A DNA stretch of 64,000 nucleotides from Marinobacter koreensis (GTDB lineage Bacteria; Pseudomonadota; Gammaproteobacteria; Pseudomonadales; Oleiphilaceae), in NCBI RefSeq assembly GCF_023156285.1, contig NZ_JAKZAJ010000001.1, positions 744,001 to 808,000 on the forward strand. The letters are read 5' to 3'. The notes beneath the pieces were generated by a model. That model saw nothing but the letters and a program-made list of their open reading frames with translations. It was not told where the DNA came from and ran no database searches. Below are positions 42,267-51,578 of the stretch, one piece after another. How positions within the stretch are numbered: position 1 is the stretch's first letter; each line of letters opens with the position of its first letter. Both the position numbers and the translations under genes were made by a program.

Positions 42267-42874
42267 TGGAACATTATCTGAGCCTTCTGGTTAAGGCCGT
42301 CTTCATTGAAAACATGGCCCTGTCGTTCTTCCTGGGGATGTGTACGTTCATCGCCATCTCCAAGAAGATCGAAGCGGCCATTGGTCTGGGCATCGCGGTC
42401 ATCGTGGTTCTGACCGTTACCGTTCCGATCAACAACCTGATCTACAATGACGTCTTGCGTGAAGGTGCGCTGGCCTGGGCCGGCCTGCCGAACACGGATC
42501 TGAGCTTCCTTGGCCTGATCACCTACATTGGCGTTATTGCCGCCATCGTTCAGATCATGGAGATGGTGCTGGACAAGTACATCCCTGCGCTGTACGCCGC
42601 CCTGGGTGTGTTCCTCCCGCTGATCACCGTTAACTGCGCCATCCTTGGTGCGGCCCTCTTCATGGTCGAGCGTGACTACGACTTCGGTGAGAGTGTGGTG
42701 TTCGGCTTTGGTGCCGGACTGGGCTGGGCCCTTGCGATTGTGGCACTGGCCGGCATTCGTGAAAAGCTCAAATACAGCGATGTGCCTCCGGGACTTCGCG
42801 GTCTGGGTATCACGTTCATTACGGTCGGGCTGATGTCTCTGGGCTTCATGTCGTTCTCCGGCATATCCCTGTAA
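42266..42874 (+). CDS. nqrE: Na+-NQR subunit E
   Basis: 202-residue membrane subunit, six helices ([28 protein letters not shown]), partner of NqrD around the intramembrane Fe site. ATG at 42266 behind a strong AAGGAGG ribosome-binding site. Confidence 0.96.
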   Translation: MEHYLSLLVKAVFIENMALSFFLGMCTFIAISKKIEAAIGLGIAVIVVLTVTVPINNLIYNDVLREGALAWAGLPNTDLSFLGLITYIGVIAAIVQIMEMVLDKYIPALYAALGVFLPLITVNCAILGAALFMVERDYDFGESVVFGFGAGLGWALAIVALAGIREKLKYSDVPPGLRGLGITFITVGLMSLGFMSFSGISL

Positions 42875-42911
42875 CGCATCCGGTGATTCGGTTTAACGAA
42901 AAGGCGAGATC

Positions 42912-44138
42912 ATGAGTACACAAATCATTCTCGGCGTGGTCATGTTCACCGTGATCGTTCTGGCGCTGGTCGCGATTATCCTCGCGGCCCGCTCCAGGCT
43001 GGTCAGCACCGGTGATGTGACCATCGAAATTAACGACGATCCTGAGCATACGCTCAAGGCCAGTGCCGGCGGCAAGTTGTTGGGCACCCTGGCGAATAGC
43101 GGTATCTATCTGTCTTCCGCCTGTGGTGGCGGCGGTACCTGTGCGCAGTGTAAATGCAAGGTGTTTGACGGCGGTGGTGCCATGTTGCCGACGGAAAAGA
43201 CCCATTTCACCAACCGGGAAGAAAAGGAAGGCTGGCGCCTGTCCTGTCAGGTTCCGGTGAAGCAGGACATGAAGATTGAAGTGCCGGAAGAGTTCTTCGG
43301 CGTCAAGAAGTGGGAATGTGAGGTTATCTCCAACCACAACGTCGCGACCTTCATCAAGGAGCTGGTCCTGAAGCTGCCGGAAGGCGAGGAAGTGGACTTC
43401 CGTGCCGGCGGTTACGTGCAGCTCGAGTGCCCTCCCTACGAAATCGACTTCAAGGATTTCAATATCGAGGAAGAGTTCCACGAAGACTGGGACAAGCACG
43501 ACATCTGGCGTTTCAAGGCGGTGAACAAGGAAGAGACCATCCGGGCCTATTCCATGGCGAACTATCCGGAAGAGAAGGGTCTGCTCAAGTTCAACATCCG
43601 TATCGCAACGCCGCCCCCGGGCACGGACTATCCACCGGGCATCATGTCCAGCTATGTGTTCGACCTGAAGCCGGGCGACAAGGTGACCGTCATGGGACCG
43701 TTCGGGGAGTTCTTCGCCAAGAAGACCGATGCCGAGATGGTGTTCATTGGTGGTGGTGCCGGTATGGCCCCGATGCGCTCGCACATCTTCGACCAGCTCA
43801 AGCGTCTGCAGTCCAAGCGCAAGATCAGCTTCTGGTACGGTGCGCGTAGTGTTCGTGAGATGTTCTATGTTGAGGACTTCGACCAGCTCGCGGAAGAAAA
43901 TGACAACTTCGAGTGGCACGTAGCCCTGTCCGACCCGCTTCCCAACGATGACTGGAAAGGGCCGACCGGATTCATCCACAATGTGCTGTACGAAAACTAT
44001 CTGAAGGACCATCCGGCTCCGGAAGACTGTGAGTACTACATGTGTGGGCCCCCCATCATGAACGCCTCTGTCATCAAGATGCTCAAGGATCTTGGTGTGG
44101 AAGACGAAAACATCATGCTGGACGATTTCGGGGGTTAA
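42912..44138 (+). CDS. nqrF: Na+-NQR subunit F (NADH dehydrogenase flavoprotein)
   Basis: Entry subunit for electrons: an N-terminal helix, a 2Fe-2S ferredoxin domain ([14 protein letters not shown], last Cys in WRLSCQ), an FAD domain (RAYSMANYP) and an NADH domain ([14 protein letters not shown]). 408 residues. Sixth nqr gene. Confidence 0.97.
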   Translation: MSTQIILGVVMFTVIVLALVAIILAARSRLVSTGDVTIEINDDPEHTLKASAGGKLLGTLANSGIYLSSACGGGGTCAQCKCKVFDGGGAMLPTEKTHFTNREEKEGWRLSCQVPVKQDMKIEVPEEFFGVKKWECEVISNHNVATFIKELVLKLPEGEEVDFRAGGYVQLECPPYEIDFKDFNIEEEFHEDWDKHDIWRFKAVNKEETIRAYSMANYPEEKGLLKFNIRIATPPPGTDYPPGIMSSYVFDLKPGDKVTVMGPFGEFFAKKTDAEMVFIGGGAGMAPMRSHIFDQLKRLQSKRKISFWYGARSVREMFYVEDFDQLAEENDNFEWHVALSDPLPNDDWKGPTGFIHNVLYENYLKDHPAPEDCEYYMCGPPIMNASVIKMLKDLGVEDENIMLDDFGG

Positions 44139-44147
44139 TTTACTCAC

Positions 44148-45197
44148 ATGACATCCCGCATGATCCGACCCGCCAGGGTGGCTTTGGCCGGCGCGTTTAT
44201 CGCGCTGGCGCTCGCCGCCCTGGCGGGTTGTTCGTTTAAGCCTGAGAAAGAAATCTGGGAAGTGTCCGGCGGCATTTTCGGTACCACCTATCACATCAGC
44301 CTGGTGATGGAAGACGACCAGGAGCGCCTGTCCAAGCTCGCCGATGGTATCGAAAAGGCCATGAAAGACGTGGACATGACCATGTCCACCTGGAAACCGG
44401 ATTCCGAACTGTCCCGTTTCAACGAACTGAAGGACCAGACCGACTGGGTACCGGTGTCCGAATCCCTGTACACCGTCCTTTCCAAGGCGCAGGAAATCTC
44501 GAAAGTGACCAACGGTGCCTTTGATATCACCATTGGTCCGGTGGTGAACCTGTGGGGATTCGGTCCCGAGTCTCGGCCGGAGAAGGTGCCTTCCGACCAG
44601 GAACTGGCCCAGAGGTTGTCTGAGGTCGGCTATGAGAAGCTCCACCTCCGGGAAGAGCCGCGTGCAATACGGGCGGACTCCCGCCTCTATCTCGACCTGT
44701 CAGCCATTGCCAAGGGCTATGGCGTGGATACCGTAGCCCGTTATCTGGACGCTCACGGGATTGATTCGTACCTCGTGGAAATCGGTGGTGAAGTCCGGGT
44801 ACGGGGAAAGAAGCCCGGGGGTGAAACCTGGCGACTGGCCATTGAACAGCCGGTTACCGAGGGCCGCCAGGTGAACCGTGTGGTTGCGCTGACGGACCAG
44901 GCGATGGCAACCTCCGGAGACTATCGTAACTATTACGAATCTGACGGGAAGCGGTTTTCGCATACAATAAACCCAGAAACCGGTCGCCCGATCACGCATC
45001 ATCTGGCGTCGGTCAGTGTCATTACAGACGATTGTATGACTGCAGATGCGCTGGCAACCGGGTTTAATGTGATGGGGTGGCAACGGGCCTCCGAGCTGGC
45101 GACCCGGGAAAACATTCCGGCCTACTTCATCGTACGGACGGACAAGGGCTTTGAAACGCATCAGACGCCCGCATTTTCGTCCTACGTGATTCAATAA
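44148..45197 (+). CDS. apbE: FAD:protein FMN transferase ApbE
   Basis: Lipoprotein enzyme that attaches FMN to Thr residues of NqrB and NqrC. 349 residues with a lipobox-like LAALAGCS (Cys about 27), then GTTYHISLV, DLSAIAKGYGVD and SGDYRNYYE, and the Mg-site region TDDCMTADALATG. Being 9 bp after nqrF fits its job of maturing this complex. Confidence 0.95.
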   Translation: MTSRMIRPARVALAGAFIALALAALAGCSFKPEKEIWEVSGGIFGTTYHISLVMEDDQERLSKLADGIEKAMKDVDMTMSTWKPDSELSRFNELKDQTDWVPVSESLYTVLSKAQEISKVTNGAFDITIGPVVNLWGFGPESRPEKVPSDQELAQRLSEVGYEKLHLREEPRAIRADSRLYLDLSAIAKGYGVDTVARYLDAHGIDSYLVEIGGEVRVRGKKPGGETWRLAIEQPVTEGRQVNRVVALTDQAMATSGDYRNYYESDGKRFSHTINPETGRPITHHLASVSVITDDCMTADALATGFNVMGWQRASELATRENIPAYFIVRTDKGFETHQTPAFSSYVIQ

Positions 45198-45209
45198 GGG
45201 GAGGGCAAC

Positions 45210-45458
45210 ATGGGTACCTTTCTTCTGGTTCTGTTCATCGTGATTCTGCTGGTGGCCGCCATGTCCGTCGGCGTCATTTTCGGTCGTAAGCCAATCAGCG
45301 GTACCTGTGGCGGCATCGGTGCACTGGGGCTGGGTACGTCCTGTGATATTTGTGGCGGCAATACCCAGAAGTGCAAGGAAGAGAACGAGCGCCGCGAACA
45401 GGCAGGTGTGGATGCAGAGGATCTGGCCTACGATGCGGCCCGTCCGGACGGTCGCTGA
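45210..45458 (+). CDS. nqrM: Na+-NQR maturation protein NqrM
   Basis: 82-residue protein with one N-terminal helix and clustered cysteines (GTCGGIGALGLGTSCDICGG, then KCKEE), the DUF539 pattern. NqrM is needed to supply iron to the NqrD/NqrE site. It directly follows apbE. Confidence 0.93.
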   Translation: MGTFLLVLFIVILLVAAMSVGVIFGRKPISGTCGGIGALGLGTSCDICGGNTQKCKEENERREQAGVDAEDLAYDAARPDGR

Positions 45459-45521
45459 TTTCCGGTAAGACCCGACTCGACACACACACATACACGACGT
45501 AGATAAGGAGTTGCTGCGCGC

Positions 45522-46913
45522 ATGGCAGAGCATCATTACGACGTCGTCGTTATCGGCGCCGGTCCGTCCGGCGAAGGCGCGGCGATGAATGCGACCAAAC
45601 ACGGGAAGCGTGTCGCGATCATCGAAGACAAGCCAACGGTTGGCGGTAACTGCACCCACTGGGGAACCATTCCGTCCAAGGCATTGCGCCACTCGGTCAA
45701 GCAGATCATTACCTTCAACACCAATCAGATGTTCCGGGATATTGGCGAGCCCCGCTGGTTTTCCTTTCCCCGGGTTCTGCAGAATGCGCAGAAGGTGATT
45801 GGCAAGCAGGTCAAACTCCGCACCCAGTTCTACGCCCGGAACCGTGTTGACCTGCTCAACGGTCGCGCCTCGTTCCTCGACCGCAACCGGATCGAGATTC
45901 GTGGTAACAAGTCGGTTGAGACCCTGCATTTCAAACAGGCGATCATCGCCACGGGTTCCCGGCCCTATCTGCCACCCGATGTGGATTTCCGGCACCACCG
46001 GATCTACAACTCGGATACCATCCTGAGCCTGTCCCACACCCCCCGGACACTGGTGATCTATGGTGCTGGCGTCATCGGTTCGGAATACGCCTCGATTTTT
46101 GCAGGGCTGGGCGTGAAGGTTGACCTGATCAACCCGGGCAGCCGGCTGCTGACGTTCCTGGATGATGAGATTTCCGATGCCCTGAGCTACCACCTCCGTA
46201 ACAACGGCGTGCTGGTGCGTCACAACGAGCAGTATGAGTCGGTCGTGGGCGACGATCACGGTGTTGTACTCTCGCTGCAATCCGGAAAGAAAATCCGGGC
46301 GGACGCCTTCCTGTGGTGTAATGGCCGAAGCGGGAATACCGATACGCTCGGGCTGGAGAACGTGGGGCTGGTGCCAAACGGACGAGGGCAATTGGCGGTA
46401 GACGACCACTATCGCACCGACGTGGAGAACATCTACGCCGTTGGTGATGTGATCGGTTGGCCGAGCCTTGCTAGTGCGGCCTATGATCAGGGGCGTTCTG
46501 CTTCATCCGATATCGTCAAGGATGAATATTTCCGGTTCGTGTCCGACGTGCCCACCGGTATCTATACGATTCCCGAGATCAGTTCCGTCGGCAAAACCGA
46601 GCGGGAGTTGACCGAGGCGAAAGTGCCCTACGAGGTCGGGCAGGCCTTCTTCAAGGATCTGGCACGGGCGCAGATTACCGGTGAGGCGGTGGGCATGCTG
46701 AAAATCCTGTTCCACCGGGAAAGTCGGGAAATTCTGGGGATTCACTGCTTCGGAGACCAGGCCGCGGAGATCGTGCACATCGGCCAGGCCATCATGAACC
46801 AGCCGGGTGAAGCCAATTCCCTGAATTACTTCATCAATACCACATTCAACTACCCCACCATGGCGGAAGCCTACCGGGTGGCGGCGTTAAATGGGCTGAA
46901 CCGTATCTTCTGA
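45522..46913 (+). CDS. sthA: soluble pyridine nucleotide transhydrogenase
   Basis: FAD flavoprotein that moves reducing equivalents between NADPH and NAD+. 463 residues. It has the FAD site [20 protein letters not shown], a [16 protein letters not shown] segment in which the disulfide reductase CxxxxC pair is lost (only one Cys), a second GXGXXG at [19 protein letters not shown], and the C-terminal dimer domain. Ribosome-binding site AAGGAG, 11 bp upstream. Confidence 0.95.
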   Translation: MAEHHYDVVVIGAGPSGEGAAMNATKHGKRVAIIEDKPTVGGNCTHWGTIPSKALRHSVKQIITFNTNQMFRDIGEPRWFSFPRVLQNAQKVIGKQVKLRTQFYARNRVDLLNGRASFLDRNRIEIRGNKSVETLHFKQAIIATGSRPYLPPDVDFRHHRIYNSDTILSLSHTPRTLVIYGAGVIGSEYASIFAGLGVKVDLINPGSRLLTFLDDEISDALSYHLRNNGVLVRHNEQYESVVGDDHGVVLSLQSGKKIRADAFLWCNGRSGNTDTLGLENVGLVPNGRGQLAVDDHYRTDVENIYAVGDVIGWPSLASAAYDQGRSASSDIVKDEYFRFVSDVPTGIYTIPEISSVGKTERELTEAKVPYEVGQAFFKDLARAQITGEAVGMLKILFHRESREILGIHCFGDQAAEIVHIGQAIMNQPGEANSLNYFINTTFNYPTMAEAYRVAALNGLNRIF

Positions 46914-46929
46914 TTGCGGGAAGGGTAGC

Positions 46930-46957
46930 GGTGTCAGATCGGATCCGATCTGACACC
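46930..46957. repeat. 28-bp perfect palindrome between sthA and glpQ
   Basis: Two exact 14-bp arms (left arm GGTGTCAGATCGGA) with no spacer, 16 bp after the sthA stop and spanning the glpQ stop on the other strand. It resembles REP-like palindromes and could act as a shared terminator or processing hairpin for the two convergent genes. There is no T-run. Confidence 0.8.
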
Positions 46958-47749
46958 GGCTTCCGGATGCGGCAGTTCGCTGGCTTCCGGGAGGTTGCCG
47001 CGGCTGGGCAGGCTCAAGAGTGCCCGGGCACGGTTGTCGAAGAACATGCGGCTGCTGGTCGGATAGTCCGTGATGATGCTGTCCACGCCCATCTCCTCCA
47101 TCTGCAGCATGTCGTGGATCCGGTTCACCGTCCAGGTGGAGACATGCATGCCCCGGCGGTGGGCGATCTCCACCATCGGCTTGCTCAGAATCTTCCAGTT
47201 CGCGCAGAAATAGGTGCACCCGAGGCGAGTGGCAATGTTCAGCGGGCGGGGAAACTTTCGTTCTGCCACCAGACCAATGGCGATTTTCTTGTCCCGTCGC
47301 CGAATCTCCTTGAGGAACCAGGTGTCCGCCGATGTGATGGCGACCATCTGGTAGAGGTTTCGTCTCTGTATGATTTCGGTCAGGCGGTTACAAAGCACGT
47401 TCAGACGTTGTCTGGAATCCTTTTTGACCTCCAGTTGCAGGTGTTCAAGGTCTCCGAACCGGTCCAGAAGCTGCTCAAGCCTGGGGATACCCACCTTGCG
47501 AGGCCATGAGCTGGTATTGCGCCGGGCATCCATCTCGTGGAGCTCCGCCGCCGTGTAATTACAGACGCCACCCTTGAGGCCGGTTGTGCGGTCCACGGTG
47601 AGATCGTGCACCATCACCGGAATCCCGTCTTTCGACAGCACAAGGTCGAGCTCAAAATACCGGATACCATGCCGATAGGCATGCTCAAAACCGGGCAATG
47701 TGTTCTCCGGGGCTTCGCCTTTGGCTCCCCGATGTCCGTAGACAATCAT
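46934..47749 (-). CDS. glycerophosphodiester phosphodiesterase
   Basis: 271-residue cytoplasmic GDPD-family TIM barrel that hydrolyses glycerophosphodiesters to glycerol-3-phosphate and an alcohol. It has the motif HRGAKGEAPENTLPGFEHA and the metal pair FELDLVLSKDG, with HD in VMVHDLTVDRTT. No signal peptide, so it is UgpQ-like rather than periplasmic GlpQ. The start overlaps the aroG-type gene stop; the last codons lie in the 28-bp palindrome. Confidence 0.9.
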   Translation of the reverse strand: MIVYGHRGAKGEAPENTLPGFEHAYRHGIRYFELDLVLSKDGIPVMVHDLTVDRTTGLKGGVCNYTAAELHEMDARRNTSSWPRKVGIPRLEQLLDRFGDLEHLQLEVKKDSRQRLNVLCNRLTEIIQRRNLYQMVAITSADTWFLKEIRRRDKKIAIGLVAERKFPRPLNIATRLGCTYFCANWKILSKPMVEIAHRRGMHVSTWTVNRIHDMLQMEEMGVDSIITDYPTSSRMFFDNRARALLSLPSRGNLPEASELPHPEAGVRSDPI

Positions 47750-48873
47750 TCTGACGCGGCGTCCTTCAGGCGTTGGTGGATCTGTTGCCGTTTCTTCCAG
47801 GTGTCATGGCACAGGCGCACATCTTCCAGGAAAGTGGGTAGCTCTTCCATCAGTAGTGCCTGAGGGCCATCCACCAGGGCTTTTTCCGGTTTCGGATGGA
47901 AGTCCACCAGCACCATGTTGGCGCCCGCCACCACCCCCTGGGCCGTGGCGTGCATGACGTCCAGGATTCCGTCGGGTGACTGTTCCCGGCTGCCGACAGA
48001 GTGGGATGGGTCGACGCACACCGGCATGCGTGTCAGGCGCTTAACCGCCGGCACATGGGCGAAATCCACCATATTACGGTGGGGCTGGCCGGCTTCCGTT
48101 TTCATTCCGCGCAGGCAGAAGATGACGTTGGCGTTACCCTCACTGGCCAGGTATTCCGCGGCGTTCAGTGATTCGTTCAGCGTGATGCCGAAGCCACGCT
48201 TCAACAGAACCGGGTAGGTGCTCTGGCGACCAATCGACTTGAGCAGTTCGAAATTCTGGGTATTCCGGGTGCCAACCTGCAGCATCACTCCGGTTGGTCG
48301 GCCGAGCTTTTCGAGGCAGGTGTCGATCTCCTCAATATGGCTCTCATGGGTGATTTCCATGGCAATCACCTTGATGCCATGCTTGCCGGCCTTCTCGAAG
48401 ACCCATGGCAAGCAGCCCTTGCCATGTCCCTGGAACGAGTAGGGGTTGGTGCGCGGCTTGTAGGCACCCATGCGAGTGCAAACCTCGCCGTGCTCCTCCA
48501 GTGCCTGCATCATCATTTCAACGTGCTCGGGCACATCCACGGCGCAGAGACCTGCAAAAACGTTAAGATTTTGCTGATTGAAGTCCACGCCATTATAGCT
48601 GAAGCCACTCTGCCGCCGGTCGTCGTGGTGACGCCCCAGAATCCGGTAATCCTCGGAAATGCGAATTGCCCGTTCCACCGCCGGCAGGGCTTCGATTTCC
48701 TCCTTGTCCAGGGACTTGGTGTCGCCCAGGAGGTAGATCTCCGTCAGCCGCTGGCTGGCGCCCTGAATTTCATGAACTCTCAACGAGACGCCCGGAATAT
48801 TCTCCAGGTAGTGCATCGTCTGCCGGTAGGCCTCGCTGTCGAGGGCTGTGTTGGGGTGAAGAATGGCAAGCAT
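47746..48873 (-). CDS. 3-deoxy-7-phosphoheptulonate (DAHP) synthase
   Basis: First enzyme of the shikimate pathway, joining phosphoenolpyruvate and erythrose-4-phosphate. 375 residues: an N-terminal regulatory-type domain (about 1-95), then the class I barrel with CTRMGAYKPRTNPYSFQGHG, LLKRGFG and VCVDPSHSVGSRE. The sequence resembles the KDO8P-synthase-like DAHP synthases rather than E. coli AroG. Strong GGAGAG ribosome-binding site before ATG at 48873. Overlaps the GDPD gene by 4 bp. Confidence 0.88.
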   Translation of the reverse strand: MLAILHPNTALDSEAYRQTMHYLENIPGVSLRVHEIQGASQRLTEIYLLGDTKSLDKEEIEALPAVERAIRISEDYRILGRHHDDRRQSGFSYNGVDFNQQNLNVFAGLCAVDVPEHVEMMMQALEEHGEVCTRMGAYKPRTNPYSFQGHGKGCLPWVFEKAGKHGIKVIAMEITHESHIEEIDTCLEKLGRPTGVMLQVGTRNTQNFELLKSIGRQSTYPVLLKRGFGITLNESLNAAEYLASEGNANVIFCLRGMKTEAGQPHRNMVDFAHVPAVKRLTRMPVCVDPSHSVGSREQSPDGILDVMHATAQGVVAGANMVLVDFHPKPEKALVDGPQALLMEELPTFLEDVRLCHDTWKKRQQIHQRLKDAASE

Positions 48874-48887
48874 GTTCTCTCCTTATA

Positions 48888-49334
48888 TCAGCCGGCTGCT
48901 TCTGCCCGATGCCGCGCCTGCATGTATTCCCTGTGGTTAAGATGCAGCAACTCTGCCATACGGCGAATCAGGTGTTCCTCGTACTTGTCGATACGCCCGT
49001 CCGCGAAGGCCACTCGCCAGATGTTCTCCAGCAGCACCTGCTTGGCGTCCTGGTCGAACTGATCGTTGATCATCCCGGTAAATTCGTACAGGGATGTGGC
49101 GTCATCCGCGTGATCCAGTGCCTCCTGGAGGATGGCCTGAGCTTCTTGCCGGGTTACGTGGAGGGAAGCCACAGCACAATCGACGATGGTCTGCAGTTCC
49201 CGCTCATCCTGATCCCGGTCAATCCGTGAGAGCTGCACCATCAGGGCCGTGGCTGCCACAGCCAGCTGTTGATGGTCCGGCTTCTCCCGTTGCGGTTCGG
49301 GCCCGGAAAACAGTCGTTTCAGATGTTCAATCAT
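48888..49334 (-). CDS. TerB-family protein
   Basis: 148 residues with the TerB-like helical fold: LAVAATALMVQLSRIDRDQDERELQTI, then IWRVAFADGRIDKYEEHLIRRMAELLHL with acidic positions. TerB domains bind divalent metal and occur in envelope or stress systems; here there is no ter operon, so only the domain can be assigned. 14 bp upstream of the DAHP synthase gene, probably co-transcribed. Confidence 0.8.
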   Translation of the reverse strand: MIEHLKRLFSGPEPQREKPDHQQLAVAATALMVQLSRIDRDQDERELQTIVDCAVASLHVTRQEAQAILQEALDHADDATSLYEFTGMINDQFDQDAKQVLLENIWRVAFADGRIDKYEEHLIRRMAELLHLNHREYMQARHRAEAAG

Positions 49335-49364
49335 GACAGGCGATTACCCCTGACAAAGTGCGAA

Positions 49365-50330
49365 TTATGCCGCGCTGGCCAATTGACGCACCTGATTCTC
49401 CAGGGTGATCTGATCTGCCGTGAATCGTCGGATACCGTCTGCCAGTTTTTCGGTAGCCATCGCATCCTCATTGGATTCCCAGCGGAACAGCTTCTCGTCA
49501 ATGTTGCCAAAGCGATCCTGCGTGCTGGCATTATCCGGTGCCAGTCGGCGAGTCAGTTCGCCGGAGTCGTCCTGGAGTTCCTGAAGTAGGGTCGGGCTGA
49601 TGGTCAGCTTGTCGCAGCCCGCGAGCATCTCGATTTCGCCGGTGTTGCGGAAACTGGCGCCCATGACCACGGTATCGAAGCCGTTGGCCTTGTAGTACTG
49701 GTAGATGCGGGTGACCGACTGCACTCCGGGATCTTCGGCTGCGGGGAAGTGGTCACGGCCACTGTTGGCCAGGTGCCAGTCCAGGATACGCCCGACGAAT
49801 GGCGAGATCAGAAAGGCGCCGGCCTGAGCACAGGCGGCTGCCTGGATGAACGAAAACAGGAGGGTCAGGTTACAGCGAATGCCTTCTTTCTGAAGCTGCT
49901 CCGCCGCGCGAATGCCTTCCCACGTAGCGGCCACTTTGATCAGTACCCGATTGGTATCGACACCTTGTTGGTCGTAGAACTCGATCAGCCGTCTCGCCCG
50001 GTCCAGGGTTGCCTGGGTGTCGAACGACAGCCGCGCATCCACCTCGGTAGAGACGAGGCCGGGAATCCGTTGCAGGATTTCCTGGCCGGCAAGTACGGCC
50101 AGCATGTCGGTGGCTACCGTCAGCTGTTCCGAGCTGGATCCGCCCTGGCGCAGGGCCTCCGCCACTGCCTTGTCCAGCATGGGGCGATAGGCTTCGGAAG
50201 CAGCCGCCTTCAGCAGCAGTGAGGGATTGGTGGTCGCATCTTCCGGGCGCCAATGGGCGATGGCTTCGAGGTCACCGGTGTCCGCCACCACCGTGGTCAT
50301 GGTCTTGAGTTGGTCGAGCTTGTTCGTCAT
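49365..50330 (-). CDS. tal: transaldolase
   Basis: Pentose phosphate pathway enzyme that moves a dihydroxyacetone unit via a lysine Schiff base. 321 residues, close to E. coli TalB (317). The catalytic Lys is in [19 protein letters not shown] (about residue 132); [12 protein letters not shown] is near the start. ATG at 50330 (MTNKLDQLK) is chosen over a longer frame. Confidence 0.95.
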   Translation of the reverse strand: MTNKLDQLKTMTTVVADTGDLEAIAHWRPEDATTNPSLLLKAAASEAYRPMLDKAVAEALRQGGSSSEQLTVATDMLAVLAGQEILQRIPGLVSTEVDARLSFDTQATLDRARRLIEFYDQQGVDTNRVLIKVAATWEGIRAAEQLQKEGIRCNLTLLFSFIQAAACAQAGAFLISPFVGRILDWHLANSGRDHFPAAEDPGVQSVTRIYQYYKANGFDTVVMGASFRNTGEIEMLAGCDKLTISPTLLQELQDDSGELTRRLAPDNASTQDRFGNIDEKLFRWESNEDAMATEKLADGIRRFTADQITLENQVRQLASAA

Positions 50331-50447
50331 TCGTCCTGTCGTCCTGATGGTCGCTGTTCTCTGGCATTCCAATCCTGAATGCCGGTCTTTTCCCTACAAT
50401 AACGGGCTGTTCTGACAGGAACAAGACAACAAATGGTTAGGGTGTGT

Positions 50448-51527
50448 TCAGACTTCGGCCATCGTGACCGGCTCGGGTTCACGAACCTTTGCCAGAGCGG
50501 CCTCAATGACTTCCAGGCCACTGCCCGGTTTGTGGGCATTCTCACTGATATGGCGACGGAACTGACGGCCGCCCGGCATGCCGTGGAACAGTCCCATCAC
50601 GTGTCGGGAAATATGCGTGAGATACACGCCCCGATCCAGTTCCGACTGAATGAACGGGAGCATGGCCCGTAACGCTTCATGGCGGCTGGCAATGGGCGCA
50701 GGCTCGCCAAAGAATTCGGTATCAACACCAGCGAGCAGCCAGGGGTTGTGGTACGCCTCACGCCCCAGCATCACGCCATCGGTGTGCCCAAGATGCTCGT
50801 GGCACTCATCAAACGTCTTTATGCCGCCGTTGATGATGATCTCCAGGTGCGGGAACGTCTGTTTGAGACGATAGACCCAGTCGTATTTCAGCGGGGGAAT
50901 GTCCCGGTTTTCCTTGGGGCTCAAACCTTCAAGGATGGCGATGCGGGCATGCACAATAAACGTCCTGCAGCCGGCCGCCGAGACCTTTTCGATAAACTCG
51001 CACAGCTCGTCCCAGGATTCCCGGCCGTTAATGCCGATCCGATGCTTGACCGTGACCGGCAAATCGGTCGCCGCGATCATCGCAGCCACACCTTCGGCGA
51101 CTTTCTCCGGGTGGCCCATCAGGCAGGCACCGATCATGTTGTTCTGCACCCGGTCGCTTGGACAGCCCACGTTGAGGTTCACTTCATCGAAACCGAACTG
51201 TTCCGCCAGCCGCGCACATTGGGCCAGTTCCGCAGGATCGCTGCCGCCAAGCTGCAGTGCCAGCGGATACTCGGAAGGATCGTGACGCAGGAATCGTTCG
51301 GTGTCGCCATGAATCAGCGCCCCGGTGGTCACCATTTCCGTATAGAGCAGGGCGCGGTGGCTAAGAATGCGGGCGAGATACCGGAAATGGGGGGTGGTCC
51401 AGTCCATCATTGGAGCGATGCAGAACCTGCGTGAAGGCTCCTTCCCTGTAATTCCGCTGCTTACCGCTGAATTTCCTGCCTTTTTAGCTGCACTATTTTC
51501 AGTCATTTCTTGCCCGTTTTTACCCAT
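50448..51527 (-). CDS. dusA: tRNA-dihydrouridine synthase A
   Basis: FMN/NADPH enzyme that reduces uridines 20/20a in the tRNA D-loop. 359 residues with RFCIAPMMDWTTPHFRYLAR (about 34-53), NLNVGCPSDRVQ (catalytic Cys) and KHRIGING. The first about 32 residues (to KEPS) are atypical. Because the element is inserted at the 5' end, they were probably supplied by element DNA. An alternative ATG is at 51506. The integrase gene diverges 51 bp away. Confidence 0.93.
   Translation of the reverse strand: MGKNGQEMTENSAAKKAGNSAVSSGITGKEPSRRFCIAPMMDWTTPHFRYLARILSHRALLYTEMVTTGALIHGDTERFLRHDPSEYPLALQLGGSDPAELAQCARLAEQFGFDEVNLNVGCPSDRVQNNMIGACLMGHPEKVAEGVAAMIAATDLPVTVKHRIGINGRESWDELCEFIEKVSAAGCRTFIVHARIAILEGLSPKENRDIPPLKYDWVYRLKQTFPHLEIIINGGIKTFDECHEHLGHTDGVMLGREAYHNPWLLAGVDTEFFGEPAPIASRHEALRAMLPFIQSELDRGVYLTHISRHVMGLFHGMPGGRQFRRHISENAHKPGSGLEVIEAALAKVREPEPVTMAEV
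51393..51427. other. probable attachment-site region in dusA
   Basis: Covers the dusA codons for the conserved segment around ASPMMDWTTP (here IAPMMDWTT). This is the known target region of dusA-specific integrative elements. The exact core and the second att copy cannot be seen because the right end of the element lies outside the window. Confidence 0.5.
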
Positions 51528-51539
51528 TTTCTTACTATT

Positions 51540-51578
51540 GGTGCTACAAAAATCCTACAGAAAAGGACGTGTAGCACC
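51540..51578 (+). promoter_or_regulatory. inverted repeat around the integrase ribosome-binding site
   Basis: GGTGCTAC (51540-51547) and GTAGCACC (51571-51578) are perfect 8-bp arms. The loop contains AAAAGGACG, the likely ribosome-binding site, and the GTG start follows the right arm directly. It could be an operator or an RNA hairpin affecting integrase translation. Confidence 0.5.

Noticed and set aside
42846..44645. 599-codon minus-strand ORF antisense to nqrF-apbE
   Set aside because: A high-GC shadow frame; nqrF and apbE on the plus strand have full motifs, and the shadow protein is His/Arg/Gly-rich with no recognisable domain.
45478..45498. CA-rich run before sthA as a microsatellite or CRISPR-like repeat
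   Set aside because: Only a short dinucleotide run; no repeat-spacer structure. I noticed no CRISPR array, tRNA or rRNA gene while reading the window.
44700..46409. 569-codon minus-strand ORF antisense to apbE-nqrM-sthA
   Set aside because: Runs across three well-supported genes and an intergenic gap with no ribosome-binding site; codon-composition shadow.
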